Assembly: GCA_025677815.1 (NCBI GenBank)
Contig: JAIXMP010000004.1
Coordinates: 1,240,001-1,304,000 of the forward strand
DNA from: Phascolomyces articulosus
Taxonomy: Eukaryota; Mucoromycota; Mucoromycetes; Mucorales; Lichtheimiaceae
Length of the DNA: 64,000 nucleotides
Direction of reading: 5' to 3'
Made by a program: the position numbers and the translations under genes. This document shows positions 36,359 to 46,264 of this stretch, piece by piece (the stretch's first letter is position 1; every line of letters begins with the position of its first letter). Below the pieces are notes generated by a model that was not told the DNA's origin, searched no databases, and worked only from the letters and a program-made list of their open reading frames with translations.

Positions 36359-37295
36359 CTGTATTTGTTCATCATACCCTTCTGGTACTTTTTGGGAACA
36401 ATGTCAATGATAATAGCAGTACCACTGACATTCATGCCCTTGATTTAGATACATATACTTGGATTGATGTAATAAATAGCCAAGATTCTAGAGATAAGGC
36501 CAAGGAAGGTCTCATTGTGGATTTTCTCACTGGCACCATAAGTTTTGCCATGATAGTAAGTAATCTATTTTATTTTTCCAAATATATATATACATGGCTA
36601 AAATAACACGCGTAAAATATCAACTTATATTTGTATATTTTGAATATTGTCGTGGAAGAAAAACGAATTCAAATGATAAATCAATCTATGATGATGACAA
36701 TGGTAGTGGTACTACTACTGAGTGTGACTCAGAAATGAATGACGAAAATCACCAGAAGAATAATAACGGTAAGTTATTAATACTTGCATTCAACCCATAT
36801 AGTGATATCGTCTCTCTTTATTTGTGAGTTGTATGTGTGCTTATTGATTTCATCTATATTGAATAAATTATAATAGGAGAGGACATACTGGAGAGTCTGA
36901 TTTCACCACCTCAAGATACTTCTATTGACATCAGCAACAATGATATTAATAAAAACGAAAGTTCTCTTCATGAGACAAAACATGATGATAATAGTAAAAT
37001 CTACAATAGTAACAACCAAACGTCTCATAAAATTGATAAAAATCACGATTCCAGCAATATTCTAACAGCAAATTCTGCGTCTACTAAGAATGATCGATTG
37101 TTATCCTCCAATGACCAAATACGAATTAATGTTAACAATTACGAAAGCTATGATTCTCCTACCCAAAAGAATGCTCCTGGAAAGCCATCAATAAAACCAA
37201 GCAGTATTGGAAATACTGAAAGAGATTCATCAACGTATGCCTTAACCAATCCTGGGAAATTTACTCCCAATCATTCACGACGTAGTCATGCCTAA
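36359..37295 (+). pseudogene. 5'-truncated duplicate of the kelch membrane gene
   Basis: Three blocks mirror the 3' exons of the kelch gene just upstream. Block 36359-36555 (LLVLFGNNVNDNSSTTDIHA, then DTYTWIDVI) matches exon 8, with its acceptor phase and position conserved. A block ending at 36768 (RKTNSNDKSIYDDDNGSG) corresponds to the tail after the membrane helix. Block 36877-37295 is a Ser/Asn-rich tail ending HSRRSHA. No signal peptide, first blades or start codon are found. Between blocks 1 and 2 the only AG before the tail is at 36659 and joins it out of frame, and reading through the GTAAGT donor hits a stop. The transmembrane helix is therefore lost. I call it a pseudogene; transcription of part of it is not excluded. 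Confidence 0.75.
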
Positions 37296-37504
37296 TAGTG
37301 GTCATAGATAATATAATAATAAGACAATACAAAGAGTAAATAAATACATGTGCAATACATAATTAATTAATACCAAAAAATTATCATTTATAACAAAAAA
37401 AAATTTGTTTATATTCGATCAATATCATAATCAAATGATGGTGTGTGTGTGTGTATTTTTATTTCTAACTGTTGTTCATATATATATATATGTATCCACA
37501 ATTT

Positions 37505-39040
37505 TTATGAGTCTATATAACCTTGCAAAATACGGCATGCCAATTGTCCTAACTTTTCAACCGTATACCCTCCTTCTTGAATAAATAATACAGGTCGTCC
37601 TTTACAACTACTACTATTTCTAAGCAATCCACCAATTTTAAAATAGGTTTCCACGTCCTTTAATCCTTTCATGCCAGCAATAGGATCTTCATGCCAGGTA
37701 TCTAATCCCATGGAACAAACAATAATATCCGCATCAAAATCTTGAACTGTTTGGTTTTCTTGCAAAACACGTGTCAAATGATCAAGATAAATGGCATCCG
37801 TGGTCGTTTTGGGATTCAATGGAATATTAATGTTATACCCTTGGCCTTGACCTTTACCGATTTCTTTGGTACTGCCAGTAAAGAAAGGATAGTCTGGATA
37901 CCCGTGTAATGAAATATATAAAACGGATTGATCATCGTAAAAGATATCTTGGGTTCCATTACCACTATTATTATTACAGATTAATTTTTTCTTGTTCGTT
38001 CATCCTATCTTATTTCTATCCTTCTATTTCTATCTATCCAACAAGAGCTTCACCAACATAAGACACCTTACTGATGATAATCCACATCGACAATCATTAT
38101 CTTCTTTTTTGGTTTATCCGATAATGTTGGCTTGGGTTCCCCGGTAACAGTTGTTTTCTTTGGATCAAATTCAAGTGGTTTACTCATGGCATTCATTTCC
38201 TCCAAAGAGTAATCCTGCAAAAATTTCACAGAAACAGCGGCATTATTGACAAAACAGTAACCTATTGTTACACAGTGCAAAAAATACATCATCAGACGAA
38301 AAGAAAAACACAAAACACCCTTTCCTCTCTTCTTTTTCACACAAACATAAAAAAAAACATAGATACATTACCACCTGCAACACAACAATTAGCATGATGT
38401 CCTGGTGGTCTACAAAGAGCATAAATTGCTGATGCATTGCCGTTTGCCTTTTTATTATTGGCATCTTGAAGTTCAAGTAACTTGTGTGCTCCCGTTAATG
38501 CAATCTGAGCGGATGTATAAGTGGATAACCATGTTTTTGAAGTAAACGCAATCGATAAATCATAGACATAAATGCCCATACGTCCAGAGGGGGTCATCAG
38601 TGCTGTTTCCTTGATAATGTCTGGATCCACTTGACTTAAATTATTCAAATGCGTGAAACATTCACCCATTACCGCATCTTTGGGTAAACCTTCCTTGACC
38701 CAATCGTCATAGATGGTACTTAAAAATTTAATATAATCTTCTTTATGAACGTTTAAAATAGGTGTCAAGGAATAATCGCGTGGACTGATGATATGAAATT
38801 GGTCAGGTTGAGAATCTACAGCTTTTTTTATCGATTCTAAGCGTGCAGGTGATTCTGAAAAAATCCCAAATATAAAGAAGTGTTATTATTTTTTATGGTC
38901 TCATCCGCATCACATAATCATTAACAACTCCCCGCGGTTTTTCCATATCGATATTTACCAACATAAGGCTTGACAACACCGCGAGTTAATTCAAAAGGCG
39001 GATCATGTAAAGCACAGTCTTCAGAATAAACAATATCCAT
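37505..39040 (-). CDS. Histone deacetylase superfamily enzyme (class II/APAH-like)
   Basis: A zinc amidohydrolase that removes acetyl groups from lysine or polyamines. Exons 39040-38959, 38854-38372, 38261-38072 and 37964-37505 give 404 residues. Catalytic features are intact: CRPPGHHA (His-His dyad, about 179-180), GYCFVNNAA, metal-binding VDVDYHHGNGTQDIFY with the second His codon split by an intron, GLDTWHEDP (third metal Asp region) and QEGGYTVEKLG with the transition-state Tyr. The N terminus MDIVYSEDCALHD and spacing resemble acetylpolyamine amidohydrolase-like HDACs rather than Rpd3-type class I. A Lys/Pro-rich insert (DPKKTTVTGEPKPTLSDKPK) precedes the strand leading to VDVDYHH. No localisation signal is evident. 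The substrate is not decided by sequence. Confidence 0.92.
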
Positions 39041-39500
39041 CTTTACTTTGCTTGGTTATATAAGTAAGAAAAGTGAGAGAAAGAAAGAAAGAAAGAAAAA
39101 GATAAAGAAGTGGAACTCTCGAATCTGCTCTACCCCTTTTATAAATCGTTTTAAACTTTATCTTACATGGTATTCATGTCACACACATATAATAAATATT
39201 CACACGAAGATATTCGCATTTCTTCTTCGTACTCAGATACCTGTTACTAATAGACTGAATAATAGTGTTTATGGTGTAAGTTTGTGTCACTTTTGAGTCT
39301 TCTTTATTAGAAAAAGAAGACATCCTTTGAAATGGATAATTCCCTTCTTTCACACAACATGTTTGTTTCCTTCTTTGATCATTTTTTTTATTATTAATAT
39401 AAACTTTTTTTTCTTCTTGCTCATATAATACTACTCTTTAATAATCATACCAAAAGTTGATAATGACGATCACTAGTTTAAAAAGGGTATAACAGAAGGA
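39041..39500. other. Spacer upstream of HDAC gene
   Basis: This is probably the promoter of the HDAC-like gene (-) and, if real, of the small ORF at 39501 (+). It contains a GAAA repeat near 39077-39098. A 9-codon frame starting at 39463 could be an upstream ORF of the small gene. Confidence 0.45.
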
Positions 39501-39635
39501 ATGAAAAGCAAGATGAAAACGAGTAGATTTTTGTTGCAAAAGGTCTCAGACCTTCATCAAACAGTCGCTAAATTACGAGGCACGATCCGTAATAGTCGTC
39601 TAGAAGAGCCCGATATTATCCATCCCATTGTCTAG
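39501..39635 (+). CDS. Possible 44-aa coiled-coil microprotein
   Basis: A short open frame, below usual gene-calling cut-offs, begins MKSKMKTSRFLLQKVSDLHQ and ends EEPDIIHPIV. Unlike the other spacer frames, its composition looks like protein: mixed charges, with Leu/Val spaced in heptads (LLQKVSDLHQTVAKL), suggesting an amphipathic helix. It sits alone between the HDAC promoter and the 3' end of the CASP gene. No family is recognised. It could also be a single exon of a larger gene, though no flanking exon was found. Confidence 0.35.
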   Translation: MKSKMKTSRFLLQKVSDLHQTVAKLRGTIRNSRLEEPDIIHPIV

Positions 39636-39997
39636 TCCTATTACAGGAATGAGCCAACAAAGACGTTTGATAGGTGAATCAAATGTAATATAGAAGGTAA
39701 CACTACCAAAATTGTGTACATATATTTTGTCAACAAAACAGAGTTACTATCAACATTTGAGAAATGATCGATCCACACCCATCAAAACAAATAAATATGT
39801 AGCAGTTTAATCCTGTATCAACCCCACTGGTTCGCTACTCATGCTTTTTTTTTTCTTCAGATATGCCAACTTCACTTTACATGCGATAACGTGACACTTC
39901 ATCATCATTCCAATGTGGATTTTTTTTAACTGTATAAATATAATTAAAGTAGTTGTAGTAAAATAAAAAAGATTTTATTAATATAATATAAACTATG
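39636..39997. other. Spacer at CASP 3' end
   Basis: AT-rich 3' flank of the CASP gene. No additional gene seen. Confidence 0.5.
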
Positions 39998-42900
39998 TTA
40001 CAACGGGCCCGGTGGTTGACCCATACCAGCTGCTGCTCCACCACCTGCTAATGCTGCAGCCATAGCGGGATCATCATTTAAAGTGGGTAGATTAATAGCT
40101 TCATGGTCATGACGACATTCCCATAAGCTTAATTGGTATAATGTGACAACCACTAACAAATGTAAAAGCAAAGAGTAAATGACAAGGAAATATCGTGACC
40201 ATTTATGTGAAAACAGCATGCGTGTCAAATTAAATGTCAATTTTTCTGCTGGATTTAATGCATTATATCGACGTGTTTCTTCCTAAAATAATAAAAAAAA
40301 ATGAGATGTGAGTGATTTATTATTTTGGATCCATGGGAGGGGAAATGAAATATTTTTATTTTACCTTGCGATGGAATTGAACAAATGGATTCATACTTTC
40401 TTCATAAAGTTGGCCATATTTATCAGTTGGATCATCCTTTGCTTTGATGGATCCTCTCCTTACATCTCTATAATCATTACTACTACCACCCATATTCACA
40501 GCAGTTGAACGATTCTATTAACGTAAAAACATCATGAGATATTCAACAGCTTCCTTTTGCATTCCATATCACACTTAAAAAAAGTATTATCATCAACTAC
40601 TATTACTTACAGTGACACCTTTGCTTTGTTCTTCCTTCCAAACATGAACAAATCGTAGTCGTTCATAAAGTTTCAAATTATCTGCTTTTAATGTTTCAAT
40701 TTCTCCTTGTACATCTTGTAACTTTAATTCCAAACTTCTTGTCTGTGATTCCAATTCTGTATTCCGTTGTCGGAAACGATCTCGTTGACCAATGACAATA
40801 GGTAAAATACTCTTGTCATTATTGTTTCCATCCTTGGTTGGAACACTATTGGCATCATAACTCACACGAGGTGATCCCAAATCAGGGGTACGTGGACCAC
40901 TGGATGTTTGTTGCTGTGATTGTTGTTGTTGTTGTTGAACGAGATTTGTACTAGAAGGTGTACGTGTTAATTCTTCCATCAAAGAATCACTGGAAGAAGG
41001 TTTTTGACCCAATCGAAGTAAATCTTCTTCAAGACGTTGTACAAGATTGGCAAGTGTTGTATTCTTTGTCTTGAGTTCATCAAATGTACTTTCCTTGGTA
41101 GTCAATTCTTTTTCAATATTGGCATAAGATACTTTCATTTGAGTGAATTCATTTTCTAATCGTTTGTTCTTTTCCATCAAACTGACTTCAAGACTTTCAC
41201 GAAGTCCCTCATCCTTCTTTAATACATCTTGAGCATCAAATCGATCTTCATCATCTCCTGTTGAAAATTCAACATACTGAAATAAAATATATATGTATAT
41301 TATGTTATTAAAAAAGAACCCCATTTTTTTCTTCTTTATGATGAGAATGATCATCATTTTTACCTTCATGATTTCTAATTCTCGTTTAATTTCATCATAA
41401 TCATCAAATCCTTGTAATTTCTTAGATAATTTTTCTTTTTCTTCAGTCTAAAAAAAAATCCACACATTTCAATTTCTTTTAATGAGTATGCATAAGCACC
41501 CTATGTATATATGTGATTCTATCTCTTACCAATGATTTCACTTCATTAGAAAGTTCCTTGATTCGTTTACTCAATCGAGCTTCAGTATTTTGTAATAATT
41601 CTTTATAGGTATCGATATCTTTAATAAGTTTAGAAATAGCAGCATCTTGTTGTTGTGTTTCGGCAGTATCGGGTCTAATGTTTTGTTTTTTTTTCAGAAT
41701 GAGAAAGGAGAATGTTAAAGTATCATACTCTAAAATCCATTGACTTACTTTTCCTTTGTTTCTGTACGAGTTGCCTCTACTTCCTCTCGTAAATCATCCT
41801 ATTATCCATTTTTTTTTTCATTTGGTAAGTATATCCCATTTCCATTTTCATCTTCATCTTCCTTTTTCTATTTATGAATCCATACATTCTTTCTTTCCAA
41901 TTCAACAATTTTGGCATTAGCACGTTCAAGATCCATCATGACAATATCCAATTCAGCAAGTTTTCCAACGACTTCCTCATCTAAAAATCAATAATCCATA
42001 TCAAAAATAACCCCAGGTTAATTATATATATGAAATATTTTTCGCTTCCTTCCTTTCTCCTATTCATGGTATCATTTACCATATTTCTGATTATGATTCA
42101 AAAGTTGTGCTTGTGTATCATCATGTGTATGGCGAAGTTGAGTAAGTTGATCAAGAGCTTGATTCAATTGTCGTTGTAAATCATGCTCACTAATAATAAT
42201 AAATAAAAAAGTCAACCTATACTGATCTTTTCGTTATTGCTTATACGACAAAAGGGGATAATCGTTACCGTTCTTTATAAGATCGAATCTTTTCATTATA
42301 TTGTTGTTTCATTTGTTCTTCTCGTTGAGCAAGTTCTTCAACACGTTTTTCATCCGCCTAATTTTCAAATAAGATTGAATCCATCAGAATTTCCATCCAA
42401 CAAAAAAATAAACCTCCTTTTTTTTGAATATATATATATAAATAGGATCCGTCCTCATCCCTTCATTTCCTTTCACAAACATATATGATAGAGAAAGAAA
42501 TTACCGATGATTCCAATTTGGTCAATTTTTGTTCTAATTCTTGATTCGTTTTTTCAAGTGATTGTGCATGATTTGCTTTTCGTACAGTTTCTTCAAGTTC
42601 AGCACGTAATTTTATATTTTCATTCTTGATGGTTTCAAATTCAACATGATTGACACTTTGATCCTAAAAAATATATAAATTTCAATTCAATGACCTTTTT
42701 TTTTCCTTATCCATTTCCATCCTCTTTTTCTTTTCCTATCATTGATTAAATTTTAGAAATACATACAATAGCGGCTTCAAAAAGTGGTGCTGGATCAGGC
42801 GCATCAGCAAGGACTTTATAAAGTGCCAAGAATGAACTTTCAGCATATTTAGTACGTCGTGTGATATTATCAATTTCTGCTTGATAACCTATTATATATT

Positions 42901-43329
42901 TTTATTATTATTCGAGTTCAATAGACAGGCCCATATGAGAAAATGTATATGTGATAAGAAGAAGGTATGGTTCTTTTTTACCTTTCAATAACGTTTTGAA
43001 TTGTTGAAGTTTTTCTTCATCGGACATCTTTTTGAACTCTATTCATGTAAATTTAAGCTTGATTATGTTGTAGGATTAAAAAAAAAAGCTAAAAAAACAA
43101 GGTAGAGGATTCCTTCTTCTTCTTCTTTGTTTTCTATAGACATGCCAAAAAATAAAGGTCAATTTTCTTTACCTCTTGTTTGTTCGGCCAACTTTTTACG
43201 TGACATGAGACCATCTTTTTGGTTTTCAACAATTGCTAAACCTTGTTGGTCCAATTGACGTTGAAGTGTTGGCAACCCAACTCCACGCCAGAATTCAATG
43301 GCGCTTGAGAAATTGTTTTGCACTTCCAT
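39998..43329 (-). CDS. COY1: Golgi membrane coiled-coil protein CASP/Coy1
   Basis: A golgin anchored in Golgi membranes, implicated in tethering and intra-Golgi transport. Thirteen exons: 43329-43173, 43038-42982, 42888-42767, 42663-42505, 42357-42269, 42189-42080, 41980-41886, 41798-41749, 41674-41530, 41447-41364, 41276-40611, 40514-40365, 40282-39998. They keep frame for 722 residues, typical for CASP. The N terminus has the conserved SAIEFWRGVGLPTLQRQLD, then a long coiled coil rich in Glu, Lys, Gln and Leu. The CASP C-terminal region shows KLYERLRFVHVWKE, YEESMNPFVQFHRKE, then RMLFSHKWSRYFLVIYSLLL, leading into the single transmembrane helix. The luminal tail is short and Ala/Gly/Pro-rich. 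All family landmarks are present. Confidence 0.95.
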
Positions 43330-44683
43330 TGAATGTTTTTTTTTTTTAGTTTCGTTCTCGTTTAATTTATTTCGTTACAAAGAGTGGGATGATAATGTTA
43401 CAGATAAAAAAAAAGTAATGTTTTAGAAATTATAGTTTTTTTTAACTTATGAACTACTAATTCTGGTGCCCGCTCTTTTTCTTTTTTGGTAACATTGCGT
43501 TTTAATATATACCAGGTACCAAAATTAATGATTATTATGCAATGATGAATTATCTTTTTGCTGTTCAAGATTAGAAAAAAAAGTGACCTCCTCCCATTCT
43601 CTCATTATTACTATGTTATCATGTAAAAAGAAATGATGAATGTTGGATATGCAAGTTGCAGTGAACCAAGTTTTACCACCGAGGGAATATTTTTCTTTAA
43701 TTCTTTATAGACAGAAAAATTATGTTCTACTAAAACGGTATTTCAACAACAAGAAGTTGTCAATCATCCTCCAACATATTTGCAGATTTGCTTACACATA
43801 TAGTAAATAAACCACACATCCCACTGAATTAATATCTATATAATCACAATCCACTCATGGTACATGGATATAATCTTTTTTTTTGTTTGTTTGTACACTG
43901 ATAATTTACTTTCAAACAAAACAGATTCAGTGCCTGGCGTATATACCTTGTACTGATTTTGACGTCCCGAAGGAGAAAGACATGGATCCTGTTGATTTCT
44001 GATATGAGCATAAATGCTATAGAGAGGGACTGGTGTAACATAGGAGCAAGATATGTATGGACAGTAAGGCAATACTTCTTTCAATTGGATAATATTACCT
44101 AATCAATGTCGGTAGATCATTGTGTAGGAAAAAAATTGTTCTTCAGTTTTGTTGTTATTATTGAAAAAGGAATTCTGTATAATATTTTCAAATATATATA
44201 TACCTGAATAATCAGATACCATCAGTCGTAATAAGATTCATTCATGTTTCAACTTTTGGCACTATAGAGTGCTATGCAATCACAACGTTAACTACAATAA
44301 ATAGAGGTTGGTAGGATGTATGTATTATCATGGACATGTTGATAAATAGGAGATACAAGTCTATCGATGGATAATGATGAGCCAATAGTTGAAGTCTTAC
44401 TATCAAATGCAATCATGGTTCTGCCTTTAGCTTCAAACGTATCTCTGGTTTCTTGTCGACTTTTTGGAGAAATTTAGGACGAATATGGGTGTAGAGAGAA
44501 TGATGATGTGATTTGAAATATAATATGTACACTCTTTTGAAAGGACAATAGTGATTTTTGAGCATTTGGTCATTGTATTCAAACATTAGTAGTTTGTTAT
44601 TGTCAGTTTTAATAGGTTGTGTGATCACCTATGGTTGTCAAATAATATATCTATAAATATAATACCCGTTTGTACATTGCATT

Positions 44684-45230
44684 ATGGGACGAGAAGAAGG
44701 CCCAGACTTTAATGCTTTCTGGCCTCTCAGGCCTCTTTGTCCTTGTTCGTTTGGCATAAATCCTGACCCAACAAGAAGTGAATCCATTCATCACTGTTTT
44801 GCAGATAGATCAAACCAACTTTTGGTGTTGTCTAAACGCAATAAATGAGATCTCACACAAAGATGACGATCCATTCCTTTCCTTCAGAATGTGGCATTGG
44901 TTTCATTCATCTTTGCTCCAGGCCAACATCAAAGGCAAAGTGATATTTCCATCGATGAGCAAACAACATGGGAATCCTCTACTCCAAGAAAAAAAAACAA
45001 AAAAACAAAAAAACTCATCAAGTTTCGTTTTGTGTGCTTCTTCAGTGATGAGATTGCAAGATACTTTTTTTTTTTACGTAAATCAAATTGGTTTAAAACA
45101 TGCTCTGACAAGAGAACCTTTTTTGACACTACATTGTCGCAGCCAATCCAAGTGCACCTATTGTTCATTATCATTGAACTGACAAAGCCAGCATTAAGAA
45201 TAAACAATCGATCAATATTTGTCCTTTGAG
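44684..45230 (+). pseudogene. Possible decayed LINE 3' fragment
   Basis: The translation from 44684 includes PLCPCSFGINPDPTRSESIH followed by HCFADR. This loosely fits the C-x2-C...E-x-x-x-H-x-x-x-x-C pattern of the zinc-binding region after LINE reverse transcriptases, with one Cys spacing wrong. Downstream, coding-like segments fall in different frames (FRMWHWFHSSLLQANIKGKV in one, FDTTLSQPIQVHLLFIIIEL in another). This is a weak resemblance only; it could be another degenerate gene. Confidence 0.25.
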
Positions 45231-46069
45231 AGAAAATATATATATAGAAAACTGAAATGAGAATTTGAGTATCAGGTACTACTATGTAAGGTGATATTCT
45301 GAATCAAAACAAAATTGAATTGTAGATATATAAAAATACGGATTATAAAGGTTTACTATATTGTGAATCCCATTTTGGGTATACAGACAGTATTATGCAA
45401 CACACTTAAAATAGCAAAAGCCTGTCAAGAGGATGAGGATGGATATTGTTGATTTAGTTCATAATATAAAAGGAATACCGAACTAAGTGTTAGTAATGAG
45501 TGTGTAACCATCACCATGAAATTTTTTAATGTTCCCCAAGATAGAATTATTTGTTTTGATTGAAAAAACAAAAACGTCTGTGCTCTATTATTTACTATTC
45601 ATACTACTACTATGATGACTATTCATACTACAAAGTTTCAAGTTATTATCCATATATATATATATATATATAGGGGATTGTATAATAAGGATCGATCCAC
45701 ATAATAATGATGATAAAGATCGTCGAGATATATATAATGCGGTACCTGAATAAAAATGATTCTTCAAAATTGGACTCGGGTACCTTTTTTTTATTATCTA
45801 TTTTAAATGGATTGGAATGATTGAAGGTGAGTTTAGTCATTTCTCTTTCTTTATAAATATATATATGTATATGTTGTATAGAAAGCAACTTTAATTATCA
45901 TCTCAATATGCAATGACCTACTACTTAATATTTAAGCCTATTATAAAAAGAAACAAGAAGTTAATAGTAATAAGTGAATGGTTTATTTCCTTATAAAAAA
46001 CGTGGATTACTTGGTGTAACAATAAACTAGTCAAACATTGGATTTGATTTATTATAGCCAAAAGACTTT

Positions 46070-46264
46070 CCCGCTCGCGTCTTTTCTTTCTTTTTTTTTT
46101 TTTTTCCTCCTTTTTTTTTAACACTCTTTTTTTTAAAAAGAAACAAAGGCTTCTTTTTCTCCCCTTCCACTTCCTTTTTGCATCTTTTTTTTTTCAAACT
46201 TCTTTCTTTCTCTCTCATTCTTATTCTCTTTCTCTCTTTTTTTTTTTTATTAAAAAAATAAACA
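46070..46264 (+). promoter_or_regulatory. Pyrimidine-rich leader/promoter of the septin gene
   Basis: An almost unbroken T/C tract on the coding strand runs from about 46077 to 46248 and ends 16 bases before the ATG. Such tracts are typical of active fungal promoters and transcription start regions. No individual site is claimed. Confidence 0.5.

Larger units (their letters stand above)
43330..46264. other. Long spacer with degenerate coding-like sequence
   Basis: About 2.9 kb between the CASP start and the septin start. On the minus strand, frames at 43836-44084 (VLPYCPYISCSYVTPVPLYS) and 44413-44628 look partly coding but carry no start or family match. On the plus strand, 44684-45230 may be a decayed retroelement (separate entry). 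An AT run lies at 45653-45672. Confidence 0.4.

Noticed and set aside
45921..46218. Lys-rich minus-strand frames upstream of the septin gene
   Set aside because: They are simply the reverse reading of the pyrimidine-rich promoter tract.
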